The notes under the pieces were generated by a model. It worked only from the letters and a program-made list of their open reading frames with translations, made no database searches and was not told the origin of the DNA. Position numbers and translations under genes: made by a program. A stretch of 42,463 nt of DNA from the NCBI GenBank assembly GCA_009602725.1, contig WELB01000128.1, forward strand, positions 262,755-305,217, written 5' to 3'. Origin of the DNA: Spirogloea muscicola. Its lineage: Eukaryota > Streptophyta > Zygnematophyceae > Spirogloeales > Spirogloeaceae. Positions 18,401 through 27,889 of the stretch are shown in pieces (position 1 is the stretch's first letter; each line of letters opens with the position of its first letter).

Positions 18401-21203
18401 CAGCAAGACACGAATCCATTCAATGCTGCACATGCCTGATGTGGGAAGCAGCAAAGAAGAGGTTGTTGGGTCATTGGTACAGCCTCAATCGTATCAATCT
18501 GCTGAGGGCAAGTTGCAGGGACATGAGGTCGACGTTGAGGACGAGGTCTTACATGAGCCTCAAGAAGGAAAAGGCTGCACTGTCGGCGTCAACTTGGGAA
18601 GGAAGCGCTGCCAGAGTCGTAGTTCTAGCCAAGACGCTGACCAGGACACCGGTGGCAGGGCAGATGACACGTCAATGCACAAGCTCTGTGCAGAGGACCC
18701 AGCCTTCGTGAGTGCTCCTCAAGAAGGGGTTAAGGATGGCTTTCCTGTGCTTTCTCCACTGTCCCGTCGTTGTCACCCCAGTTCGAAGCGCAGAAGGCCT
18801 CAGCTCCTGGGAGAAACTCCGGAAGTCGGTCACAGTGACGTTGGTGCTTATCAAGCTTCCATCGACAAGGCTGAAATTGATAGTAGTACTGTTTCGGAGC
18901 AATCTGGCGAGGCAGACAAGAGAGTCACTGCTAAGCTGAGTACCAGCAGTCATTTGCATTCTCGCGGTATAGCAACTCGGAAAGCCAGGCCCGATCGTGG
19001 TCAGCCAACAAAGAAGGATAATCTGACTAGCAGGAGTAGCGCAGAGTCAAGGCAGGGACTTGAGCAAGAGCATGTTGTGTCTACACCAGCAGAGGATGAC
19101 TTCTATAGTTCAGACACTGTAGGTCAGGATCAGACTCTGCCAGTTAAGAGTATCTATTCAACGCAGCAGTGTGTTCGATGGTTTGCACTTGGAGGCAGGT
19201 CAGCAATCAAAAGCAGGTATGAGAGTATAATCAAGAAGTTAGGAGGAAAGCTGTGTCGTGATCAGCAGCAGTGGGATGAGAGAACAACGCATGTCATCCT
19301 GCCGGAGCCCCTGCGACGCACTGAGAAGTTCTTCGCTGGTGCAGCTGCAGGCAGGTATTGGTCACCTGTGTAGCGTTGCTGTTTGCTTTATACACTTGAT
19401 GATGCCTCTGCTTGCTTTGCAGCTTGCTGCCCCGCCCTATCCCTACCCCTACCTGCACCCCACTATGTCTGACGCTTGCTTTAAGGAACACATGCTGCAC
19501 ATACTTGAGAATAATACACTGTCAGAAGCCTCAGGAAGACAAAGGAAAGAGTACTTGAGTCGATGAGCTTGACATGTCTTACTTCATGTGTTGTTGACCA
19601 TCAGTACTCTTGCTAAAGCTTATCGCTAATGCGATTGTAGGTGGCTGCTGAAGCCATCATACCTTGACGCAAGCCTAGCAGCTAATAGTTTCGTTGCCGA
19701 GGTGGATCATGAATGGTTTGGCGATGGTGCTAACGAGGATGGGTCTATACAGTTGGCTGCTGCACGGTGCTGGAGAGAACAGCGGCAGGTCTCAAGCTGT
19801 GCAGCATTTCAAGATCTGAAAGCTGTCATTTATGGAGACCTTGTCTCGCCACCCACTGTAAGTAGCTCACCAGATAAGTCACCTGGTATCCTTGTCTTTG
19901 AACACTGTGCATCATCAAGCATATCTATTACTTAAAGACCAATGCATAAGTAGAGCGCACAGTGCCCAGGTGAGAGCACTTCAGAGTTGACGGCCATGAT
20001 GTATTTGGCACACTTGAACAACAGTCACATCATCAAGCCTGCCTACTTCGAGATTGTTCACTAAGTTTTCTCCTAGTCAAAACAGATTCCTTGCCTGCGC
20101 TAGCATGCGCTGAATACTGATTGAAGACATCGTATAGCTCTTCGCCATGTCGATATGGAAGCTTTGCAGATCAACTGCATTTTCCTACTGAGAAGTGTCT
20201 TGACAGCCTCACGCCTGACGTGCTATGCAGGGTATCCTGGTCAGGGGCATCATGGCAGGCAATGGCGTGGTAGTAAGCACTGGCCCACCATTTGCACGGG
20301 CCATTGCAGGAGGCCTCGACCTCGCCATCATTGGCCCTGCCATCAGCCAAGAAGACCCGTGGGTTACAAGGCTGCTGGATGCTGGTGTGGCCTGTGTCGC
20401 ACCTGACTTCCTTGTCGAGCTCATTGCCAAGAGTGGAGAAATCCCCGTGAGGTACGAAGCCTCTTGCCCTTTAAAAGTTGCCCTCAAGGCCAAGCTGACA
20501 AGCAATGCATATATTGCTATCACTTAAGGAAGCCTCCATAGCTGTATATCATCCACTTCTAAGCACCAGTGCTTGCTCTTCACATAACTGATGCAAAACG
20601 TTGGCATAATTGCATATGGGGGACTAGGTTTGCTTTGACATTCACAGGCATGCTTTTGACATTCACACGCATTAAAATGCAATCTGGAATTATATTTTCT
20701 GCAGACTCATCCGCTTTGAGTCAAGGCCAGCCGTGGAGAAGGCACTCGCAAAGGTTGGGACACGGGTGGCAGAGAGCATCAAAGCGGGTGCAGGACCTGC
20801 TGCCTGTTGCAGTAAGCAGCAGGTGGATGTTGCAGGCAGCAAACAAGCATCAAAGCCTGAGGTGGTCCGATTGCCACAAGCAATTATAAAGCAAGGCAAG
20901 GGCAGGAGCAAGTCGGCCAGGGCTTCTGCTTCAAGGAGAGCTGCAGCAGCTGCAGCTGCAGCCCAAGCAGGAGATGGACACGGTGAGCCTGGCACGTGCG
21001 ATGACGAGAACAGGGCGGAACTGGACTCAATCGCCTGCACTAAGTGCCACCGCACAGACGACGAGGACATCATGATCCTCTGCGGGAATGATCGCGGTCG
21101 TGGCTGCAGCCTGGCTGTGCACATCCACTGCCTGACGCCGCCACTCAAGGCAGTCCCCCAGGAGGACTGGTTCTGCTCCTCATGTAGCACAGCGGCTTTT
21201 TGA
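15451..21203 (+). CDS. Plant-type BRCT-domain protein with C-terminal PHD finger (11 exons)
   Basis: Predicted nuclear phosphopeptide- and chromatin-binding protein, resembling the land-plant BRCT protein typified by Arabidopsis At4g02110. Exons: 15451-15639, 15971-16060, 16233-16337, 16499-16597, 16812-16896, 17091-17160, 17342-17386, 17504-19354, 19641-19857, 20231-20451, 20705-21203. Phases close to give about 1156 residues; the donor at 16597 is weak. An Ala/Pro-rich start leads into BRCT1 (FRGITTVLAGFTE, IKEHGGNVLSRYDTSCSHVI, NRWVEDCL), then BRCT2 (EFVISLTGYQGKLRRDI, ANRVTHLICCRFEG, INHLWLED-like end). A long low-complexity, acidic/Ser-rich region lies in one 1851-nt exon. C-terminal BRCT repeats follow (KLGGKLCRDQQQWDERTTHV; LKAVIYGDL), then a PHD finger with the C4HC3 series CTKC, ILC, GC, HIHC, CSSC near residues 1103-1152. 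The start lies in a GC-rich context after an in-frame extension I rejected. Convergent with the TMEM205-like gene. Confidence 0.9.
20940..20965. repeat. gctgcagcag run coding polyalanine
   Basis: Repeats of gctgca/gcagct in the last BRCT-PHD exon encode a run of about eight alanines between the last BRCT repeat and the PHD finger, probably a flexible linker. Confidence 0.75.
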
Positions 21204-21346
21204 TGTCCACCGCACTTACAGGCATGCTCAAAAATTGCTCCTAATTGCTCCCACGGCTCTTACACTGTGCATACAATGGGCTCATTGAATTGATTCATGT
21301 GAGTCCTCGAGGACAAGCTGTACAAGTGGTGGCCATTGAGTGGTTC
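21204..21346. other. Short convergent spacer, BRCT-PHD / TMEM205-like
   Basis: Only 143 bp separate two convergent stop codons, so the 3' UTRs of both transcripts probably overlap and could form antisense pairs. No other feature is seen. Confidence 0.6.
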
Positions 21347-22533
21347 TTAGACGAGGAGGCGGCAGGCCAGGTACCATAGGTGGACACACAGAGCACCAAA
21401 CGAGATCATGTTCACTGTGGACGAGAGCCCGTGCCATGTGCCAAACTTCCTGTTAAGTGCTGCAAGCTGTGGGTTTGTCTTGGCAACTTCGCGATTCTTT
21501 GAAAGCCCAGCCTCCTGACCAATACCAGCCTCACGCTCCACCTTGTGTCGCTCCTGAGTGATCTGCGTGAACACCACAATTCAATTCACCTGGTCTGAGT
21601 AAGCCATGTGCATGCAGGTCTTACCTTGCTATCAGCCAAGGGTGCTACTTGCATGCAGAGGTGATTGCTGACCTTTCTGGTCACTGGCCCAAACACGGCA
21701 ATATTCGAAAGCGAGCACACTGCAACAACGCCAAGAGCAGCGAGCTGTTGCGCCTCTTGTGAATCGCGCACAGGATGAAGTGCTGCAAAGACGGCGAGGC
21801 AAGCACAGGCGCACACGGCCTGTGTAGCGAAGTAGGCTGGAAAGAGCTTGCTCTGCAGTGTCCCAAACTGATGCCGGGGAAGGTTCCTGCAATAGCAGCA
21901 GTGGTCCCGGGTGGGGGATAAGAAAGGGCAGGGTTAGAATAGCAGTAGAAATGTGGTAAAGGTAGCAGTGATTGAGTTGGCTTAGGTCGACAGGTCACGA
22001 GTTCGAGTAAGGCTGGAAGTTCCCGAGTTTCAGGCGAGATCTGCAGCAGCGGCGGCGCTCCGGCCATCAGGCGCACCGGAACATGATGATGCCGCCGACG
22101 AAAGTCACCCAGTAGGCCGTCCCGAGAGCCGTGGCGAAGGCGACGAGGTGCAGCAGCCGCAGCAGCGCCAGGCCTCGGTGCTCCTGGAAGTTGACGACCT
22201 GCCCAGGGGCAGCAGCAGCGCAGGGGCGCGCGGGGTGCGAAACAGGCGGCGTTCAGGCTGCAGCAGCAGTAAGGCCTGAACCTTACATCTCAAACCCCCG
22301 AACCCCTGAATCCTAGACCTAAACCTAACAGTAGATTCGACCTAACCCTAAGTCCTAAGTCCTAAGCTGGCAACGGCGCCTAGTGGGCGAAAGGCGGGGC
22401 TCACGGTGATGGGGGCCTCGCCGGCGAAGGCGCGAGCGTGGTCGAGCACCCGGGCGCGCAGGCTGTCGGAGGAGAGCACGGCGGTGGCCGCGGCCAGCGC
22501 CGCGGCCGCCAGCGCGGAGCCGACCTGCGCCAT
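21347..22533 (-). CDS. TMEM205-like four-helix membrane protein (4 exons)
   Basis: Small integral membrane protein of the TMEM205-like family, which in plants occurs alone or at the C-terminus of LEA-like proteins. Its biochemical role is unknown. Exons on the minus strand: 22405-22533, 22077-22198, 21625-21886, 21347-21562. All have GT-AG borders and phases close to 242 residues. An Ala-rich N terminus comes first, then LRLLHLVAFATALGTAYWVT and FVGGIIMF (helix 1), RHQFGTLQSKLFPAYF (family loop), two hydrophobic segments, and QERHKVEREAGIG...LNRKFGTWHGLSS with a last helix ending in LACRLLV. The ATG at 22533 was chosen; the codon at 22542 is GTG. Intron 1 contains telomere-like motifs. The gene is head-on with BRCT-PHD, and its start faces repeat cluster 2. 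Confidence 0.88.
22265..22375. repeat. Degenerate telomere-like (CCTAAA) motifs in TMEM205-like intron 1
   Basis: The plus strand carries acctaaacctaac, cctaaccctaag and two copies of tcctaag within 80 bp. These are degenerate forms of the plant/green-algal telomere unit TTTAGGG, inside an intron. Not a tandem array. Confidence 0.6.
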
Positions 22534-22829
22534 GGCACGCACGCGGGCCCTTCGCCGCGCGACCTAATTCTAACCTTCGTGTTGTTGATATGTAGTCACT
22601 TCAGCTTTTGGCCTTACTTTGAAGCCTCTGCAAATTTGTTCGCTCTGCGCTTTTCTTTTGTGCTTTTCTTTCTGTAATCATGTATTAGTAACCTTCTTCC
22701 AATCGTCTGTATTTCTGTATTTGGATTTACATACAGTAGCTTATGCCCAACTTTGCTTCACTATAGAGGGTGTAATTAACCTCTCCAGCCCTAGAATTCA
22801 AGAGAGAAGGGCTCGCCCAATGAGGATAG

Positions 22830-22849
22830 GGGCTGGAAAAAGCCAGCCC
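22830..22849. repeat. Hairpin unit, 7-bp stem
   Basis: GGGCTGG pairs with CCAGCCC across a 6-nt loop. It is a clear member of the window-wide hairpin family, minus-type orientation. Confidence 0.85.
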
Positions 22850-22923
22850 AGAAAAGAAGAACAAAGGACGAGAAGGAAGAGCGCGCCCATAGAAAAGAAG
22901 AAGTGTGCGCCCATAGAGAAGAG

Positions 22924-22942
22924 GGGCTGGCAAAGCCAGCCC
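22924..22942. repeat. Hairpin unit, 8-bp stem
   Basis: GGGCTGGC pairs with GCCAGCCC across a 3-nt AAA loop, the most stable variant seen. It lies about 80 bp from the previous copy. Confidence 0.85.
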
Positions 22943-23093
22943 AAAAAAGAATGGACAATGTCCAAAGCCAAAGAAAGCGGTCCATGGCCCACGCCTTGCA
23001 TCTGCGTGCTGGCCGTGCTCTCGCTGCGGCCTCCGGCTTTCGTCAGGGGGATAGTTTACCGGCGGAGGAGGCGGGCTACGCCGTCCGCCAAGC

Positions 23094-23451
23094 GGCCGCC
23101 GCCAAGGAGCGCAAGTACTCAGATCACCCGGTAGGCGACGAGTTTATCCCACTCGCCGTCGACGTACACGGCGCCTTTGGCGCCAAATGGCTGGACCTCC
23201 TTCACCGCCTTGCGCGGCGAGCAGCGGCCCGCCGCGACGGGCAGCAAGGCGAGCAGCCTGGCTTCCATGTCGCCGGGTCTCTCGCCCAAGTTTACCGGAT
23301 GCGCCTGGCCGTCTCTTTGCAGCGGTCCCTAGCTTTTGCGGTCCACTTGCGCGCAGGCCGCGCTCTGGCGGCGGCCTCCGGCTTCCGTCAGGGCGACGTC
23401 TTTCCGCCTGCTAGCTACTCAGACTTGCATCTACTGACGAGAGGTTACTGA
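23094..23451 (+). pseudogene. 5'-truncated retroelement C-terminus, open copy
   Basis: Reads open to the TGA at 23449-23451: KERKYSDHPVGDEFIPLAVD, FGAKWLDLLHRLARRAAAR, SLAQVYRMRLAVSLQRSL, RAGRALAAASGFRQGD, SYSDLHLLTRGY. The pattern (x-F-x-P-L-A-V-D, then a Leu-rich LLHRLARRAAAR helix, then RLxVSLQRS) resembles the extreme C-terminal region downstream of the nuclease domain in RT-like ORFs of some non-LTR retroelements. That is inference. No reverse transcriptase is present upstream, so it is a 5'-truncated insertion, or a segmental copy of one. Confidence 0.6.
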
Positions 23452-23558
23452 GAGTTCGCTTACTGCTGTCTCAGTCCTTAGCACTCCGACTCCTTCAGAC
23501 CTTGTCCATTCTTTTGGGCTGGCCTCTCCCAGCCACCAGTTAATCTGGCCGCGCTTGC
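23094..23558. repeat. 465-bp direct repeat, copy 1
   Basis: Matches 23824-24288 at a constant offset of 730 bp without indels and with only a few substitutions. Covers the tail coding end, its stop, and a hairpin unit. Confidence 0.9.
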
Positions 23559-23823
23559 TTTCTTTTTTACCGGCAGCTAGTCTGTCGGATGTGAGGCTCC
23601 TCACTCGTAACTACTAAGTGGTCCATCCTCCCCCGTTCTGCCATAGCCTCTTCAGGCCCCGCAGTCGCTGCTTAGCTCGTAGTTTGGCCCCTTCGAACCT
23701 TGTCAATTCTTTTCGGGCTGGCTTCTCACAGCCCTTGCCCCCATTGGGAGAGCCAATTCTTCTGCAAAGAAAGAGGAGCCGGAGAAAGGACTACACTACA
23801 AAACACTGCAGAACAGCCGCAAA

Positions 23824-24181
23824 GGCCGCCGCAAAGGAGCGCAAGTACTCAGATCACCCGGTAGGCGACGAGTTTATCCCACTTGCCGTCGACGTACACG
23901 GCGCCTTTGGCGCCAAATAGCTGGACCTCCTTCACCGCCTTGCGCGGCGAGCAGCGGCCCGCCGCCACGGGCAGCAGGGCGAGCAGCCTGGCTTCCATGT
24001 CGCCGGATCCCTCGCCCAAGTTTTCCGGATGCGCCTGGCCGTCTCTTTGCAGCGGTCCCTAGCTTTTGCGGTCCGCTTGCGCGCAGGCCGCGCTCTGGCG
24101 ACGGCCTCCGGCTTCCGTCAGGGCGACGTCTTTCCGCCTGCTAGCTACTCAGATTTGCATCTACTGACGAGAGGTTACTGA
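23824..24181 (+). pseudogene. Retroelement C-terminus, copy with a nonsense codon
   Basis: Same peptide as 23094-23451, but Trp is replaced by a TAG stop at 23918-23920 (FGAK-stop-LDLLH). The frame is otherwise intact to the natural TGA at 24179-24181. The high nucleotide identity with copy 1 implies a recent duplication, and the nonsense change arose in one copy afterwards. Confidence 0.65.
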
Positions 24182-24288
24182 GAGTTCGCTTACTGCTGTC
24201 TCAGTCCTCAGCACTCCGACTCCTTCCGACCTTGTCCATTCTTCTGGGCTGGCCTCTCCCAGCCACCAGTTAATCTGGCCGCGCTTGC
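23824..24288. repeat. 465-bp direct repeat, copy 2
   Basis: Second copy of 23094-23558. Substitutions include the one that makes a TAG at 23918-23920. The copies diverge right after gcgcttgc on the right and before ggccgcc on the left. Confidence 0.9.
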
Positions 24289-24310
24289 ACGAAACGATGC
24301 AGAGGAAAGC

Positions 24311-24580
24311 TCAGTACCCACGAGTGAGCAACATCAGGTCTGAGTAGCTCGCTGCAGGGAAAGAGGCACTCCGCCGAGACCCAGAGGCGGCGGCCATAGC
24401 ACGGCCTGCGCGCGTATGGACGGCGTGGGCAAGGGAGCGTTGAAGCGATACGGCCAGGCGCATGCGGAAGACTTGTGCGAGCGAACCGGCGGCGTTGAAG
24501 CCGGGCATTGCCCCTGGCAGACCAGGGGAAGTACGAAGGGGCCAGGGGATGCACGAAGAACAACAAGCACAGAAAAGCAC
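24311..24580 (-). pseudogene. Retroelement C-terminus in inverted orientation
   Basis: The minus strand reads GSLAQVFRMRLAVSLQRSLA, HTRAGRAMAAASGS, then SYSDLMLLTRGY and TGA at 24311-24313. It is tail-to-tail with copy 2. The upstream part (left of the GSLAQ block) does not match the other copies, so it is truncated earlier. Confidence 0.6.
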
Positions 24581-24969
24581 AGAAAAGGAACGAAGCAGCT
24601 ACGAAGCACTCAGTAACTCCTGCTAAGCAGCCTCAGGTCAGAGAGACTGGGTTCCTGGAAGCGGGTCCCCTGGCCAGAGCCAGAGGCAGCAGCGAGACCC
24701 CAACTCCTGACCGCCGCTGCTGCCGCGTCGACGAGCACGTGGGCCACCTTGCCAGTCTCAGGACACGTATGCAACGCTGCTCCTTCCACGTGGGGCTACC
24801 CGGGGTGGTCAACTAAAGTCCACGCAATGGATACGGTCGAAGGTCGTGCCCGTGGTCAATCCAATTCAACGCTTGCTGACCACCTTCGAGGTTCGCCAAC
24901 ACCCCACAGCGTGAGCTTGGGAAACAGCTTAGCTTCATCCATTTGACAACGCTTTTCATTTAAGCAGAT

Positions 24970-27268
24970 ATGTGCGGTCTTCGGAGAACAGCCCTGCTCT
25001 GTGCATCAAAGTACCGCCAACAAAATCCTCGGCGACCATTGCCATATACGGCAACGGCGGCGCCGGCGGCGGCGGCGGCAACGGTGGCGGCGGGTTTAGG
25101 TTTTAGGTTTTAGGTGTTGAGGGTCTGGGGTAAGGTTGGGGTGGCAATGCCGGACCTCCTGTGCTCTCTGGTGCGCCAGCAGCCGCTGCGATCCCAGCGC
25201 CCCCTCGCCGTCATGAAGTCTAGAAGCCTAACCCCCCAACCCCAGAGCTAGAAGTCTTCAACTGTGCAATGTTTTGGATTCAGGGTTGAAGACTTAGGGT
25301 TTTGGGGATTTAGGTTTAGGGTTGAGGTGCCAGAGACAACCTGAGCATCACTGCTGTAGCGCGTCTGCGTCGCCCAGGTGCATCTTGCGCGTGCGGAGCC
25401 GCTGCTGAACCGCCTCCGGCGGCAAGGCGTCCACGTCCGGCGGCCCAACCCGTGGGAGCAGGCACAGCCGCCAGGCCTGCAGACCCCATGATAATGAGCA
25501 AAAATTTCCAGAAGTAGCAGTTTATTCAAGCGACATAAGATACTTTCTACGCTTGCTGCTCACAGCCAGATTGGACCGCCGACGCTGCGCAGGACCAGCT
25601 GCGTGCCTTCATCGCCGACAACTTCACTCCGGCGTGGGCGCAGGCACGGCTTTTCCCTACTGGTTTGCGAGACACGGAGGGTGGATTCGAGCCCTGATTC
25701 ATGGCGTTGGCGCAGGAGACGTCCGTTGCGTTCTCGAGGCAGCCCATCTCCTGCTTTGTCGCGTGGCACAAGGTAAGGGGGCAGCCAGCCAAGTTGCTTC
25801 GCTGCGAGCGTCAGCTAATACAATCTCTCATTTACAAAGTCCCATAAGGAGTAAACGCAACAGCTTATACGAGAATAGCAGTCGACAACCATGGACAGGG
25901 ACAGCCTGACAGTCGCTTGCACCAGCTGAGCATCAGGATCAGCATTTGTGCCGAGCCACGCTGTCATTGCTGCCTACACCATCAAGTTGACTCCCCCCTC
26001 GACATTCTATCTGTTGTAAGCTTGATAGAGATCTGGTTCTGGCCTTCTAGCAATGCGAAAGTTGTACTCTCCCACAGCTGACTCGTAATCAAGTGTTGAG
26101 GTGCAGGATCACATCGTCGGCTGGGCAGCCTGTGAGCTGCTTGGGCAATGCAAGCTATAACTGCCAGCCTACAGTCACCTTTCTCAGAATCAAACCCTCA
26201 AATATTTATGCAATCCTTGGACTCGACACCCACATTCAGATCCTTGCGTGCCAGCGGAAACGCTCAAGCCTGGACTCTTTAAGAGTATCTGCATTTGTCT
26301 GCGGCCGCTGAGCTCTGCCTACTTGGATGCTGCCCAGACGAGTGCACCCGCCGCAACTTCTTCGGCCCCATGGGCGTCACTAGGGACCACACCAAGAAGG
26401 TCAGCGGAGGCGCACAATGGCTGCCTTGTGAAAGACGAAGCAAGTTGCTATTATGGACGAAATGCCTCCTCAAGTCATTAATAAAGTTCCTGACGAAGCT
26501 GCCTAACATTAGATCCCGTTTCCTACATCAAATGGTTACAACCCAAATGTGATCCGTTCTTTGTCATCGTTTTTGCTGCTCTCATCAAGGTTGCTCTTTC
26601 ACGACTAGCACTGCTGTGCGGCATGGCAGGGTGTGGGGTCGGCGCTTCTCCTGGCATGCCTGCATGGCCTGCAGGACATGGGGTTGGACCCCAAACCCCT
26701 GGATATGAAGCCTTAGTCAATGTGAACTGATCCAAACTTTAGTCTAAAGTCGACCGCAACACCTTCAAATAGACCCTGCCCCAGTACCAAGCCTGGACTC
26801 GAGACTCCTACAAAAGCCTGCAACTCTCCCTTTTACCTCGTTAAAGGTGACCTCGCGCTGCAAGGTCGCTGGGCAACAGCTTGTCCTTGCGGTATGCCCT
26901 CTATAGCACACTGGATACTAACAATGGAGTCCCCTTGTCAACCAAGCAGTGGTTGCAACGGCACTCCTTTTTTCTGAACCTTACAGTTGCCACCATCAGT
27001 AATCTGCCTGACTTGGATGCCATGACTTGGATTTTGAATCTATGAAAGGTACGTGTATGCCATCATTGGCGCAGCTGGGCCTGTGGACTTCTACCAGAAA
27101 GTTTGTGGCGCTGTGCCAATTACCCTTGGTGATGGTGAGTTGCCCCGGCCAGTGCCCTCTCTTTGCAGCTATGACGGCACCACCCATTCACTATATAGAT
27201 ACGTAGACATCAAACTTAAACTAAGCCTTCTGCTTCCATCCACAGTACTCTCACATCAACTTTCTTAG
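24970..27268 (+). CDS. GNAT-family N-acetyltransferase, likely organelle-targeted (partial exon model)
   Basis: The GNAT fold uses acetyl-CoA to acetylate a small molecule or protein; the substrate is not predictable here. The acetyl-CoA-binding segment is seen in TRRNFFGPMGVTRDHTKK (about 26340-26398) and the C-terminal strand/helix in YVYAIIGAAGPVDFYQKVCG followed by AVPI (27051-27134). This pair of motifs (FGPxGV, then YAIIG-GPxxFYxKxxGA) is typical of one bacterial-type GNAT group. Upstream, DQLRAFIADNFTPAW (about 25590), AVIAAYTIKLTPPSTFYLL (about 25960-26015) and DHIVGWAACELLGQ (about 26105) fit the N-terminal half. The first exon (24970-25093) starts MCGLRRTALLCASKYRQQNP and is Arg/Ala-rich without acids, like a transit peptide. 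Several borders are unresolved, and one stop interrupts the reading near 25700, so an intron or decay there cannot be excluded. Confidence 0.6.
25055..25095. repeat. ggcggc-rich run in GNAT exon 1
   Basis: Repeated ggcggcg units coding Ala-rich sequence at the end of the putative transit peptide, next to the first intron. Confidence 0.65.
25095..25330. repeat. Telomere-like motifs in a GNAT intron
   Basis: Contains gtttaggttttaggttttagg near 25095 and ttagggttttgg...tttaggtttaggg near 25290-25325. These are degenerate TTTAGGG units on the transcript strand, between two putative exons. Confidence 0.65.
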
Positions 27269-27889
27269 ATTGATTGAACGGGAACACTAGAGTCTCCAGC
27301 TCATCAACAAAGAAGTCGTCATGCCTCCGCAGCAGTACACTGCTGACAGGACATTGCAGCAACTCTGCCAGAATAACGACTTCGCCAGTCTGCCTTGTGC
27401 TGCGACTGCAGGAAAAGGCATCTATGGCCTGAAGGACGAACCGAGGTTCTCCCAAGCCTAAAGAAGCACCAAAATTAATTTGAAATTTGCTAAAGTAGTC
27501 ATAGAATGACAAGACTGTAAGGTGAGTAAATTCTCGCCAACAAAATAGAAGAGATGCTGCTCACAATTGAGGGTTCGGGTTGTACCTCTACCAGTCTGCG
27601 ATATTAAGCCCTGCTTCACATGCAGACAATGCGCCTGCTTCTTGGGGGCTTTGCTCTCTGACAAGCTTGCGGAGTGCTTAATCGAGTGGGTATAGCATGA
27701 CCTCATAAGTGAAGTGGTGGTGATGAGGCAGTGGGTTGACTGTAGAACATAACGGAATCTGACCATGTATTTATAAGCTGCTTCATGTGACTACGTTGGA
27801 GATAGCAATGCAATTTGGAATATGCTCAGACGCGTCTTTAAGCTTGGAATCCTGTCTATGTCCACGTGGTTAGCTGGGAGTGCATCTTC
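27269..27889. other. Convergent spacer, GNAT / PILS genes
   Basis: About 620 bp between two convergent stop codons. No hairpin unit, tail remnant or supportable frame was found. Confidence 0.5.

Larger units (their letters stand above)
22780..24620. mobile_element. Repeat cluster 2: tandem retroelement tails with hairpin units
   Basis: The segment between the TMEM205-like and GNAT genes is almost entirely repeats. It has hairpin units at 22830-22849, 22924-22942, near 23514, 23713 and 24244; two direct-repeat tails (23094-23558, 23824-24288); an inverted tail (24311-24580); and a smaller tail remnant ending near 23617 (SDVRLLTRNY-stop). The long open frames here are pieces of one retroelement C-terminus and readings through the hairpins. 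Confidence 0.7.

Noticed and set aside
21960-22015. Possible tRNA or tRNA-derived SINE (ggtcacgagttcgagta resembles a B box) in a TMEM205-like intron
   Set aside because: I could not find a matching A box, a closing acceptor stem or an anticodon arm.
22903-23451. 182-residue frame as an intact host gene
   Set aside because: Its first third reads through a hairpin unit and its last two thirds are one of many copies of a retroelement tail.
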